64,000 nt of DNA from NCBI GenBank assembly GCA_020638875.1, contig JACKHS010000010.1:60843-124842 (forward strand). The letters run 5' to 3'. The position numbers and the translations under genes are program-made. Positions within the stretch are counted from its first letter, which is position 1; every line of letters begins with the position of its first letter. The notes beneath the pieces are model-generated. The model did not search any database, had not been told where the DNA came from, and was given only the letters and a program-made list of their open reading frames with translations. Below, one piece after another: positions 25,513 through 34,823 of this stretch. This DNA is from Planctomycetota bacterium. Its GTDB lineage: Bacteria; Planctomycetota; UBA1135; GCA-002686595.

Positions 25513-28106
25513 CTAGGAGCCCGCGAGCCAGTCGCACGCGGCGCGCACGCCGCGGTCGGGGGCGCGGCTCGTCGCGGGCGCGGCGAAGCGGTCCGCGCAG
25601 CGCGCCTGACGCGCGCCGCCCGCGAAGCTGCCGCCGCGGAACACACGCGCCTCGCTCGCGGCGCCGCCGGACGGCGCGGCGTACGCGCGCGGCGCGTCGG
25701 CGCACCACTCGGCGACGTTGCCGAGCGTCTGGTGCAGGCCGAAGGCGTTCGCGCGCCCGCGTCGACGCGCGTCGGACCGGCGGCGTCCAGCCACGCGGCG
25801 CCGGCGAGGCTCGCCGCGTCCGCGCCGCTCCACCAGGGCGTGTCCGTGCCGCCGCGCGCGGCGTCCTCCCACGCCGCTTCGCCGGGCAGCGCGAGGCCCA
25901 CGGACGCGAGCGCCGCGCCGGCCTCCGCCTGGCTGACGTCGGCGACGGGCAGCAGCGCGGCGTCTTCTGCCGGCGGCGCCGCGCCGACGAGGCGCGCCCA
26001 CTGCGCGCGCGTCAGCTCGTGCTTAGCGACGAGGCGCGGCGCGAGCGCGACTGTGCACGGGCGCCTCGCTGGCCTCGGCGGCCGGGTCGTAGTGCGGCGC
26101 CGCGGGTCGGCGGCCTGCGCGCCGACGGTCGCCGCGCCGCCGGGCAGCAGCACGAGCACCACGGCGCTCGCCGGCGCGAGCACGAGCCGCGCCCGCCGCG
26201 TCGCGCGTCGGGGCCGCGCCGGTCGCGAGCGCGGCGAGCTCCTCCAGCCCGCTGCTCGGGTCGGGCCCGAGCGGCAGCAGGCCGAGCCGCGGCGCGAGGT
26301 CGCCGTAGCGCGCGTCGCCCGCGCGCGCTGCGCGAGCCCGGCCCACGCGGCGCGCGCCTCGAGGCCCTCCAGGCTGGCCTCGACGAGCGTGTCGCACAGC
26401 GCGGCGCGGCGCTCGACGAACGCGACCGCGCCGGTGGTGGCGTCGCCGAAGGCCTCGAGCGCGCGCACGAGCTCCTCGAGCGGCCGCAGCTCCCAGGGCT
26501 CGGCGCCGGCGCGCGCGAGGTCCGCGAGCAGGCTCGCGTGCAGCGGCAGGCGGCTGTACAGGCTGTTCGCGCTGCGCAGCCAGTCCTGGTGCGCCTCGCG
26601 CGCGGCGGGGCCGGGCGGCGGCAGGCGCCGCGCGTCGCGCGCGAGCTCGTCGAGCAAGACCTCGTCGGCCGCGCGCAGGTTGCGCACGAGCTCGGCGGCC
26701 TCGGCGCCGCGCAGGTCGCGCTCGGCGCTCGAGAGGCGCTCGCTCGCGCGCAGCTCCTCGCCGGCCTGCGCGAGGTTGCGGTTCTCCTCGGCGAGGCGGC
26801 CGAGCTCGGTGCCCAGGAGCGTCGCGGCGAGCAGCACGGCGACCGCCGCGGTGGCGGCGAGCGCGCGGTTGCGCGCGGCCCACTTGCGCAGCTCGAACCA
26901 GGCGCCGCCGCGGAAGGCGGAGACCGTGCGCCCCTCGAGGAACGCGCGCAGGTCGGCGGCGAGCTCGGCCGCGCCGGCGTAGCGGTCGAGCGGGTCGCGG
27001 GCCATCGCGCGCTCGCAGATCGCGACGAGCTCCAGCGGCGCGCGCGGCGCGAGCTCGCGCAGCGGCCGCGGGGGACCTTGCAGCGCGAGCAGCAGCACGC
27101 GTTGCGCGCCGAGCTCCTCGCCGCGCGGCACGTAGGGCGGCGTGCCGGCCAGCAGGTGGTAGAGCGTCGCGCCCAGCGAGTAGACGTCGGCGCGCGGCCC
27201 CAGCTCGTCGACGCGGCCCTGCGCCTGCTCGGGCGCGATGTAGGACGGCGTCCCGACGACGTGACCGTCGAGCGTGATCACCGGCGAGTCGTCGCCGCGC
27301 ACGCCGCGCACCTCGTCGCTCACCTGCGCCGACACGGCCAGGCGCACGTCACGCGGGTCGGGCCGGCCCTGCACGCGCGCGAGACCCCAGTCCATCACGT
27401 ACACCTCGCCGAAGCGGCCGACCATGATGTTGGCCGGCTTGAGGTCGCGGTGGATCACGCCCTTCGAGTGCGCGTAGGCGACGGCCTCGGTCGCCTTCAG
27501 CACGACGTCGACGAGGCGTTGCGTGCTCCACTCGGCGTCGCCGGCCGCGTGGCGCTTCAGCACCTCGCGCAGGTCGATGCCGCGCACGAGCTTCATCGTG
27601 AAGTAGCAGCGGCCCTGGTCGTCGACGCCGAGCTCGTGCACGGCCACGACGCCGGGGTGGTCGAGCTGCCCCGTGACGCGCGCCTCCTCGAGGAAGCGAC
27701 CGAGCGTGCGCGAGGCGGCCGCGGGATCGCGCGGGCCGTCGCGCTCGGCGGGGGAGAGCACGACCTTCATCGCGAGGTGTCGCTCGAGGTCCTTGTCCCA
27801 CACGCGGTGGACCGCGCCCATGCCGCCGCGCGCGAGCTCCTCGCCGACCTCGTAGCGCTCGAAGGGCGTCGCGCGCTCGGCCAGCGTCGCGCCCAGGCGC
27901 GTGCGCGCGTCGAGGCCGGCGCTGTCGGGCCGCCCCGCGCCGAGCAGCCCCGCGAGCTCCTCGTACTCCGCGTGCAGCCGGCGCAGCTCCTCCACGTCGC
28001 CGCCGAAGCCCGCGCAGAGCGCCGCGAAGTCCGGCGCCGCGCCGGTCTCCTGCAGGTACAGGAACTCGGCGAGGGCTTCCTCGGGGTCGCTCGAGCGCTC
28101 GTCCAT
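25513..28106 (-). CDS. Ser/Thr protein kinase fused to a formylglycine-generating-enzyme-like domain (frame-broken)
   Basis: Kinase domain clean: FERYEVGEELARGGMGAVH (82-100), Lys114 in LAMKVV, HRDLKPANIMV (219-229), DWGLA (239-243, DWG replacing DFG as common in planctomycetes), GTPSYIAPEQ. Then a membrane segment ALAATAAVAVLLAATLLG near 412-430 and a helical region. Past 26.3 kb the frame changes several times in GC runs; fragments RYGDLAPRLGLLPLGPDP, APRLVAKHELTRAQWARLVG, GLALPGEAAWEDAARGGTD and GLHQTLGNVAEWCADAP with FRGGSF show an FGE/SUMF1-type C-terminal domain ending at 25513. Cytoplasmic kinase with a probably extracytoplasmic, likely non-catalytic FGE-type module. Confidence 0.85.
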
Positions 28107-28114
28107 CGCCGCAG

Positions 28115-28120
28115 AGGCTA
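28115..28120 (-). promoter_or_regulatory. Leaderless-type -10 box (TAGCCT)
   Basis: TAGCCT on the minus strand, 8 nt before the kinase ATG at 28106. Confidence 0.4.
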
Positions 28121-28158
28121 CGCGCCGCGCGCCCGTCGCCGCCAGACCCCGGCCGCGC

Positions 28159-29061
28159 TCAGGCGCGCGCGCGCGGGTGCGCCAGCTCGTAGACCTCGCG
28201 CAGCCGCTCGACCGACACGTGCGTGTAGATCTGCGTCGTGACGAGGTGCGCGTGGCCGAGCAGCTCCTGCACGGCGCGCAGGTCCGCGCCGCGGTCGAGC
28301 AGGTGCGTCGCGAACGAGTGGCGCAGCGTGTGCGGCGTCGCGCGGCGGTGGATGCCCGCGCGCAGCGTGTACTTCTCGAGCAGGTGACCCAGGCTGCGCG
28401 TCGTCAGGCGGCCGCCGCGCAGGTTGAGGAACACGGCGCCCGCGTCGGCCGCGCGCGGCCGCGGGCGCGCCGGGTCGCGCAGGTAGCGCTCGAGCGCCTC
28501 GACCGCGAAGCGCCCCAGCGGCGCGAGGCGCTCCTTCTTGCCCTTGCCGCGCACGCGCGCGATGCCGTCGCGCAGGTCGAGGTCGGCGCGGTCGAGGCCG
28601 ACGGTCTCGGCGGCGCGCGTGCCGGCCGAGTAGAGCGTCTCGAGGATCGCGCGGTCGCGCCGCCCGGCGGGCGTGTCCTCGTCGGGCGCGGCGAGCAACG
28701 CCTCGACCTCGCCGACCTCGAGCGAGCCGGGCAGGCGCCGCGGCGTGCGGCGCTGGCGCAGGCCCACCGCGGGGTGCTCCTCGATCTCGCCCTCGCGCTG
28801 CAGGTAGCGGAAGAACGCGCGCACCGCCGAGAGCTTGCGCTGGACGCTCGTCGGCGCGAGGCCGCGGTCGTCGAGCGCCATCAGGTAGCCGCGCAGCGTG
28901 CGCGGGCCGACCTGCGCGGGCGCGACGACGCCGCGCTCGTCGAGGAAGGCGAGCAGCTCGGCGAGATCGCGGCCGTAGGCGCGCAGCGTGTGCGGCGAGG
29001 CGCCGCGCGCCGCGCCGAGGTGCTGCAGGAAGCGCGCGTGGTGCTGGGCGAGGTCGGCCAC
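28159..29061 (-). CDS. xerC: Tyrosine recombinase XerC
   Basis: 300 residues, the usual Xer length, GTG start. N-terminal SAM-like DNA-binding domain (LGAARGASPHTLRAYGRDL, LAPTSVQRKLSAVRAFFRYL) and C-terminal catalytic domain with Arg in YSAGTRAAETVGL, Lys in RGKGKKERL, HTLRHSFATHLL (HxxR), LLGHAHLVTTQIYTHV (His and the Tyr nucleophile). Resolves chromosome dimers at dif. Not flanked by attachment sites or phage genes, so I read it as the housekeeping Xer. Confidence 0.92.
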   Translation of the reverse strand: MADLAQHHARFLQHLGAARGASPHTLRAYGRDLAELLAFLDERGVVAPAQVGPRTLRGYLMALDDRGLAPTSVQRKLSAVRAFFRYLQREGEIEEHPAVGLRQRRTPRRLPGSLEVGEVEALLAAPDEDTPAGRRDRAILETLYSAGTRAAETVGLDRADLDLRDGIARVRGKGKKERLAPLGRFAVEALERYLRDPARPRPRAADAGAVFLNLRGGRLTTRSLGHLLEKYTLRAGIHRRATPHTLRHSFATHLLDRGADLRAVQELLGHAHLVTTQIYTHVSVERLREVYELAHPRARA

Positions 29062-29067
29062 GCGGCC

Positions 29068-29073
29068 AACCTA
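29068..29073 (-). promoter_or_regulatory. Leaderless-type -10 box of xerC (TAGGTT)
   Basis: TAGGTT on the minus strand, 6 nt before the GTG at 29061. Confidence 0.5.
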
Positions 29074-29106
29074 GCACGTGCACCGCGCGAGGTCAGCGCC
29101 GCGCGC

Positions 29107-29517
29107 TCAACGGCGCGTCGGCTTCGCGGGCGCGGCGGCGGGCTTCTCCTCGAGGCCCTTCTGCGCCTCGCCGAGCGCCTTGCGCCAGCCGGCGAGCAGC
29201 GTCACGCGGCTCTCGAAGTTGATGCCGGCCGTGAAGCCCTGGCGCTCCGCCTCGTCGAGCGCCTTCGCGAGGCCGTCGGCGGCCTTCGCCTGCGCGTCGG
29301 CCCACTTGGCGACGCGCTCCATGCGCGCGCTGGCGGCCTCGACCTCCTGCTTCAGCCCGACCAGCTCGGCGCGCGCGGCGACGAGCTCGTTCTCGAGGGC
29401 CTCGACGCGCTGGTCGAGGTCGGCCTGCGGCGCCCGGGCGTTCTGGGCGCTGCCGGAGAGGGCGAGGAGGCCGGCCGCGAGGGCCAGACCGACGAGGAGC
29501 TGCGGCGCGTTCTTCAT
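29107..29517 (-). CDS. Small secreted coiled-coil protein, unknown
   Basis: 136 residues. Signal peptide (LLVGLALAAGLLALSGSAQ), then a heptad-like helix (LDQRVEALENELVAARAELV to VEAASARMERVAKWADAQ) and an Ala/Pro/Lys tail ending KPTRR. No known family. Follows the MFS gene on the same strand with 36 bp between and precedes xerC, which has its own -10 box. Periplasmic or envelope-associated by its signal peptide. Confidence 0.7.
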   Translation of the reverse strand: MKNAPQLLVGLALAAGLLALSGSAQNARAPQADLDQRVEALENELVAARAELVGLKQEVEAASARMERVAKWADAQAKAADGLAKALDEAERQGFTAGINFESRVTLLAGWRKALGEAQKGLEEKPAAAPAKPTRR

Positions 29518-29553
29518 GGCGAGTCCGCTATCGGCCGGACCCGCCGCCGGGCT

Positions 29554-30891
29554 TCAGGCGGCTTCGGCCGCCGGCTCGTGATCGGGCACGGGGGGCAGCC
29601 CCAGGGCCAGGACGAGGGGCCACAGGATCAGCACCGCGCCCACCAGGTAGGGCGCCGCGCTGCCGTAGAGCCAGTACAGCGCGCCGCCCAGGAGCGGGCC
29701 GACGGCGCGCGCCAGGGCGCCCACGGAGCGGAACGAGCCCAGCACGAGGCCCTGCACGTTGCCGGGGGCGTAGCGCGAGATGAGCGACGAGAGGCACGGC
29801 ATGGCGAGCGCGCTGCCGACCGCCATGCAGGCCAGGCCGGCGTAGAGCACGGTCGTGTCGTGCGAGAGCCCGACCAGCAGGAAGCCCGGCACCAGGATCG
29901 CGAGGCCGCTGATGGCGACGCGCTTCTCGCCGAGCTTGGGCGCGAGCCGCCGCACGACGCCGCCCTGCACGAACGCGATCGTGAGCCCGATGAACACGAA
30001 CATCTTCGCCATGTCCTGCGGCTCGTAGTGGAAGCGCTCGGCCGCGAGGAAGGTCAGCGTGAACTCCATCGCGCTGAACGCGGTCAGGTAGAACAGCGAG
30101 AGCAGCGTCGTGCGCTTCACGCCGGGGAAGTCGATCGACTCGAGCGCCTTGAACGGGCGCAGCGTGCGCTCGCTCTCGGTCTTGCCGCGGCGCTCCTCGG
30201 GCAGCGTCTCGGGGAAGTGCGTCACGGCCCAGACCCAGTTGAACAGCGCGAGCGCGAACGCGACGGCCGCGGCCAGGCTGAACGGGTTGACGCCCAGCGC
30301 TGCACCGCCCGGCCACGACGCGGTGAGGTCGTACAGGCTCGCCGCGCCGCCGATCGCCGGCCCCACGACGAAGCCCAGGCCGATCGCCATGCCGAGGATG
30401 CCCATGCCCTTGGCGCGGTCGGCGCCGCTGGTCGTGTCGCTCACCACCGCCGACGCGATCGCGATGTTGCCGGCCATGATGCCGCCGACCAGGCGCGCCG
30501 CGACGAGCAGCGCGAAGTTGCCCGCGAAGAACCAGATCACGTAGGACAGCGCCGTGCCGGCCAGCGTGAGCAGCAGCGTGCCGCGGCGGCCGCTGCGGTC
30601 GGAGAGGTGGCCCCAGAACGGCGCGAACAGGAACTGCAGCAGCGAGTACACCGAGCCGAGCAGGCCGCCGAAGAGCGTGACCACCGCGAAGTCCGCGTTG
30701 TCGCGCCCGCCGACGAGGTCCATCAGCCACGTGTGCAGCTGACCGATCAGGCTGTCCGCGCCCTCGAGCGTGACGTAGTGCTCGAGCATCTTCGGGAAGA
30801 GCGGGAAGATGATCGAGAAGCCGACGAGGTCGATGAAGACCGTCAGGAAGACGAGCCCGAGGACGGAGCGGCGCTGGGGGGGCGGAGTCAT
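29554..30891 (-). CDS. MFS transporter, TetA/MdtG-like
   Basis: 445 residues from the ATG at 30891, where the first membrane helix begins (SVLGLVFLTVFIDLVGFSII); an in-frame ATG 84 nt upstream is less likely. Twelve hydrophobic segments; GHLSDRSGRRGTLLL is the loop 2-3 motif A of drug:H+ antiporters, and LVGGIMAGNIAIASAVVSD, GMAIGLGFVVGPAIGG match the central helices. Inner-membrane exporter of unknown substrate. A periplasmic-type insertion (ALEHYVTLEG... in the first loop) is longer than usual. Divergent from pabB across 82 bp. Confidence 0.88.
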   Translation of the reverse strand: MTPPPQRRSVLGLVFLTVFIDLVGFSIIFPLFPKMLEHYVTLEGADSLIGQLHTWLMDLVGGRDNADFAVVTLFGGLLGSVYSLLQFLFAPFWGHLSDRSGRRGTLLLTLAGTALSYVIWFFAGNFALLVAARLVGGIMAGNIAIASAVVSDTTSGADRAKGMGILGMAIGLGFVVGPAIGGAASLYDLTASWPGGAALGVNPFSLAAAVAFALALFNWVWAVTHFPETLPEERRGKTESERTLRPFKALESIDFPGVKRTTLLSLFYLTAFSAMEFTLTFLAAERFHYEPQDMAKMFVFIGLTIAFVQGGVVRRLAPKLGEKRVAISGLAILVPGFLLVGLSHDTTVLYAGLACMAVGSALAMPCLSSLISRYAPGNVQGLVLGSFRSVGALARAVGPLLGGALYWLYGSAAPYLVGAVLILWPLVLALGLPPVPDHEPAAEAA

Positions 30892-30960
30892 GGCGGCCAC
30901 CTTGTACGTCGGCGCGTCGCGAAAGCCCAAGGCCGCCGCCGAGGAAACCCCCGGGCGTGG

Positions 30961-30966
30961 CAGAAT
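30961..30966 (+). promoter_or_regulatory. Leaderless-type -10 box of pabB (CAGAAT)
   Basis: CAGAAT followed by 7 nt (ccgcgcc) and the ATG at 30974. Weaker match to the series (C at position 1). Confidence 0.35.
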
Positions 30967-30973
30967 CCGCGCC

Positions 30974-32340
30974 ATGGAGCCGAGCGCAGGCCGGCCCGCG
31001 GCGCTCGTCGCGCGCGAGCTCGCGGGCGTCCCCGACGTCGCCGCGTACCTGAGCGCCCTGCGCGGGCGCGCGGGGCTGGTGGCGCTCGACAGCGCGGCCG
31101 GCGCGCCGCGGCGCTGGAGCTGGGTGGGCTTCGAGCCCTGGTGTCGCGTGGACGCGGCGCAGCTCGACGCGGCGGCGCTGCGCGCGGCGTGCGCCGCGGG
31201 CCCGGCGGCCGACGTGCCCGGGCCCTTCCGCGGCGGCTTCCTCGGCGCGCTGGCGTACGACCTGGGCGTGGCCGGCGAGGCGCTCGCGCTGCCCGACGAC
31301 CCCTGGGGCGGCCCGCGCGTCGTGGGCGGGCTCTACGCGCGCTTCGTCGTCGTGGACCACGCCGCGCAGCGCGCCTGGCTCGTCAGCGAGGCGGCGCTGC
31401 CCGAGGCCGCGCGCGCCGCGCTCGCCGCGACGCTCGAGGGCGCGCGCGTCGAGCGCCGGCCGTTCTTGCGCACGAGCGCGCTCGCGCGCGCGCGTGCCGC
31501 GCGCCGAGCACCTGCGCCGCGTCGAGGCCGTGCGCGCGCTCGTCGCCGCCGGCGAGGTCTACCAGGCGAACCTCGCGCACCCCTTCGAGGCCGAGACGCT
31601 CGGCGATCCGCTCGACCTGTACCTGCGGCTGCGCGAGACGAACCCCGCGCCCTACATGGCCTACCTGCGCCACGGCGCGCGCGCGCGCTGTGCTCGTCGT
31701 CGCCTGAGCTCCTGCTCGAGGTGCGCGGCCGCGACGCGCGCACGCGGCCGATCAAGGGCACGCGCGCGCGCGGCGCCGACGCGGCGTCCGCGCGCGCGCG
31801 GCGGCCGAGCTGCTCGCGAGCGCGAAGGACCGCGCCGAGCTCGCGATGATCGTCGACCTCGAGCGCAACGACCTGGGGCGCGTCGCGCGGCCCGGCAGCG
31901 TGCGCGTCGACGCGTTCCCCGAGCTCGAGAGCCACGCCGGCGTGCACCACCTCGTCGCCGACGTGCGCGCGGAGCTCGCCGAAGGCCGCGACGCGCTGGA
32001 CGCGCTCGCCAGCCTGTTCCCCGGCGGCTCGATCACCGGCGCGCCCAAGCTGCGCGCGATGGAGGCGATCGCCGCGCTCGAGGGAGCGGGCCGCGGCTTC
32101 TTCACCGGCTCGGCGGGCTTCGTGTCGTGCGACGGCGCGCTGGCCTTCAACATCCTGATCCGCACGCTCGAGTGGCGCGCGGAGCCCGAGCGCGGCGCCG
32201 AGGCCGGCCGCGTGCGCTATCAGGTCGGCGGCGGCATCACCTGGGACTCGCGCGCCGAGGACGAGGACGACGAGACGCTGGTCAAGGGCGCGCGCCTGGC
32301 CGCGGCGCTCGCGGAGCAGGCGGCGGAGGTGCGCGCGTGA
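30974..32340 (+). CDS. pabB: Aminodeoxychorismate synthase component I (frame-broken)
   Basis: N-terminal part WSWVGFEPWCR and GGFLGALAYDLG; then PRAEHLRRVEAVRALVAAGEVYQANLAHPF in a second frame; SSPELLLEVRGRDARTRPIKGTRARG in a third; and IVDLERNDLGRVARPGSV, FPGGSITGAPKLRAMEAI and GALAFNILIRT at the end. These are the chorismate-binding motifs; SITGAPK and the IRT ending favour PabB over TrpE. Frame changes lie in the GC runs at about 31488, 31680 and 31795. Makes 4-amino-4-deoxychorismate with a PabA glutaminase not present here. Its TGA overlaps the pabC GTG. Confidence 0.88.
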
Positions 32341-33193
32341 GCGACGCGTGCGCGTTCGTCTGGGCCGACGGCGAGCTCGTGCCCGCCGACCGCCCGGTGG
32401 TGCGCGCCGACGACCCGGGCTTCTTGCTCGGCCGCGCGGCCTTCGAGACGTTGCTGTGGGAGACGCGCGTGCTGTACTTCGTCGAGGAGCACCTCGCGCG
32501 GCTCGCGACGAGCGGCGCGGGCCTCGCCCTGCCGACGCCGCGCTGGGCGCCGCGCGCCGCGCTGCGCGCGTTCTGCGCCGCGCTCGGCGACGAGCCCACG
32601 GCGGTGCGCGTGACCTGGACGCCTGGCGCGCCGGGGCGCGGCGCGAGCCTGATCGTCACCGGCCGCCGCACCGTCGCGCCCGACCCGCGCGGCGTGGGCG
32701 TGCTGCTCGTGCCGCGCGCCAAGCTCGCCGGCGATCCGCTCGAGACGTGGAAGACCTCCAGCCGGCTGCGCAACGCGCTGGCCGGCCGCGCGCGCCGCCG
32801 AGAGCTCGGCGCGTGGGAGGCGCTGCTCGGCACCGACGCGGGGGACGTGCTCGAGGGCACCGTCACGAACCTCTTCGCCGTGCTCGACGGCCGCCTCGTC
32901 ACGCCGCCGACCGCGCGCGGCGCGCTCGCCGGGACGGTGCGCGCGCAGCTCGTCGCGAAAGCGCCGGCGCGGGCCTGCCGGAGGTCGTCGAGGCGCCGCT
33001 GACGCCCGCCGACCTCGCGCGCGCGAGCGAGGTGCTGCTCACACAACAGCCTGGGCGGGTCGTGCCGGTGCGCTGGATCCACGGCCTGCGCGACGACCTG
33101 CCGGGCGACGCCGGGCCCGTGGCGGCGGCCTGCGCGGCGCGGATCCGGGCGCTGGAGGCGCGCTACCGCGCCGCGGCGGCCGAAGAGGCTTGA
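32337..33193 (+). CDS. pabC: Aminodeoxychorismate lyase, class IV aminotransferase fold (one frame break)
   Basis: GTG overlaps the pabB stop (GTGA). VWADGELVPADRPVVRADDPG, LLGRAAFETLL, WKTSSRLRNALAGRA (PLP Lys in the TWKTSSRL segment), EGTVTNLFAVLDGRLVTPP and ARGALAGTVR are class IV motifs. One frame change at about 32955 leads to LPEVVEAPLTPADLARASEV to the stop at 33193. About 285 residues. Eliminates pyruvate from aminodeoxychorismate to give p-aminobenzoate for folate. Confidence 0.88.
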
Positions 33194-33324
33194 GGAGCGC
33201 GGCGCCGCCGCCCAGGAGCCCTGCGCGGAGCGCCCTTCGCGCCCCGCGGCCCGCGGCGCTATCCTCGGCGTGCGAGGCCGCGCCCCCCCCACCCACCCGC
33301 CGGTACCCTCCACCCGCCCAGCGC

Positions 33325-34137
33325 ATGCTCACCACTCTGCTGCTCTTCGCGCTCGCCAGCTCGAGCGCGGGCTCCGTCTCCGCTTCGCCGACCCCCGTCG
33401 CCGTCGTGGCGCCCACCGCCGCGCAGACGCCGGAGGAAGGTCCGGCCGACAAGCGCCCCGAGGTCAAGGAGCTCCTCGACACGCTCAAGGCCCACACGGA
33501 CAAGCGCGGCGAGGAGGACCGCGAGGCCATCACGGTCGTCGACAAGCTGCTGCAGGAGTTCCCGCAGAGCGGGCCCAAGGACCGCGCCGACATCGTCAAG
33601 GGCCTGGGCAAGTGCTTCGAGCTCAAGCGCCAGGACCTCGAGGACGGCGTCAAGAACAACCAGCTCTTCCTGGCCTGCGCGGTCGCGCTGGGGGAGATGG
33701 GCGCCGACGCGACGAAGACGCTCGACAAGTACATCGGCAACAAGAAGCTGCGCCAGGACGTGGCGCTGCAGCGTCAGCTCATCCTCTCGCTCGGCAAGAC
33801 GAAGGACCCCGCCGCGACCAAGCGCCTGATCGACCTGCTCAACGACGACGACCACGTGCTCGTCGGCGCGACGGCCGAGACGCTGGCCAACTTCAGCGGT
33901 GCGGAGCAGAAGCTGCGCAAGGAGCTCTTCAACGAGCTGCTCAAGCTGATGATGACCACCAAGACGGCCAAGGACGCCGACGCGAACGACATCGTCGCGC
34001 GCGAGAAGTGGGACGTCATCGCCGCGCCGATCATCACCACGCTGCAGGCGCTCTCGGGCCACGACGAGCGCAAGCCCGAGGAGTGGCAGCGCTGGTGGAA
34101 CAAGAACAAGAAGGAAGACTGGGACGCGGAAGATTGA
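33325..34137 (+). CDS. Secreted HEAT-like repeat protein
   Basis: 270 residues from the ATG at 33325, which starts a signal peptide (TTLLLFALASSSAGSVSA). The rest is Lys- and Asp-rich helices: LKAHTDKRGEEDREAITVVDK, DIVKGLGKCFELKRQDLEDG, ALGEMGADATKTLDKYIGNK, LILSLGKTKDPAATKRLIDLL and AETLANFSGAEQKLRKELFN, with the short helix-pair spacing of HEAT repeats. Ends in a Trp-rich tail (EEWQRWWNKNKKEDWDAED). A TATCCT box at 33260-33265 would give a 55-nt leader. Scaffold or binding role; partner unknown. Confidence 0.75.
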   Translation: MLTTLLLFALASSSAGSVSASPTPVAVVAPTAAQTPEEGPADKRPEVKELLDTLKAHTDKRGEEDREAITVVDKLLQEFPQSGPKDRADIVKGLGKCFELKRQDLEDGVKNNQLFLACAVALGEMGADATKTLDKYIGNKKLRQDVALQRQLILSLGKTKDPAATKRLIDLLNDDDHVLVGATAETLANFSGAEQKLRKELFNELLKLMMTTKTAKDADANDIVAREKWDVIAAPIITTLQALSGHDERKPEEWQRWWNKNKKEDWDAED

Positions 34138-34170
34138 GGCGCGCGCGACGTCGCACCCGCGCCGACGCCC

Positions 34171-34823
34171 ATGAACGCCTCCTCCTCCCGCTCGCCGCGT
34201 AGGCCGCCGGCCCTGCCGGGGCCGGTGCTGCTGCTGCTCCCGCTGCTCCTGCTCGTGCTGATCGTCCAGATCCAGCGCGGGCGCCGCCCCGCGCCCGGCG
34301 CGCCGCCGGCCGAGCCGCACGCGGCCGCCGCGGCGGCCTCCGTCGAGGGCTGGGGCGGCGAGCTCGAGCTCCCCGGCGGCGGGCGCGTGCGCGCGCGGCT
34401 GCTGCGCCTGCACGCGGACGCCGAGCGCCAGGCCTTCGACGCGCGCAGCCTGCGCCGGCGCCTGGCCCTCGACGAGGGCGAGCCTGTGGCGCGTGGAGCT
34501 GACCCTCGCGGGGCCGGCGGAGGGCGCGCCGCTGGCGCTCGACGCGCTCGTGGTGCGCGACGCCGCGGGCGACGCACGCGCGCGGGCTGCCGGCCGAGCA
34601 CCCCGACGCCGCCTACGGCCTCGTCGACCCGCTGTGGGGCGCGCTGGCCGCGCCGCCCGCGCTCGCGCCCGGCGGCAGCGCCACCGCGCTGCTGTGGGGC
34701 CGCGCGCCCGAGGGCCCCGCGCGGCTCGTCGGCGCCTTCGGCGAGGTGCCGCTGTTCGCCGAGGCGCTCGCCGCCGGCCGCGACGACTCGGTGCTCGCGC
34801 GGCTCGAGGAGGAGCGCGAGTGA
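34171..34823 (+). CDS. Single-pass membrane protein, unknown (frame-broken)
   Basis: N-terminal membrane helix VLLLLPLLLLVLIVQIQR at about 20-37, then a beta-type segment (GGELELPGGGRVRARLLRLH), continued in other frames as VELTLAGPAEGAPLALDALVVRD and GLVDPLWGALAAPPALAPGG to LEEERE and the stop at 34823. Frame changes at about 34490 and 34575. Its TGA overlaps the GTG of the next gene. Family not recognised. Confidence 0.5.

Noticed and set aside
28159..29061. The tyrosine recombinase as an integrase of a mobile element
   Set aside because: Typical XerC length and motifs, no adjacent tRNA, direct repeats or phage/plasmid genes.
30974..32340. Assignment as anthranilate synthase trpE
   Set aside because: SITGAPK, the direct coupling to a class IV aminotransferase and the absence of other trp genes favour pabB.
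30974..33193. Programmed frameshifting in pabB and pabC
   Set aside because: The changes occur at several unrelated GC runs without a slippery heptamer or stimulatory element, and in many unconnected genes.
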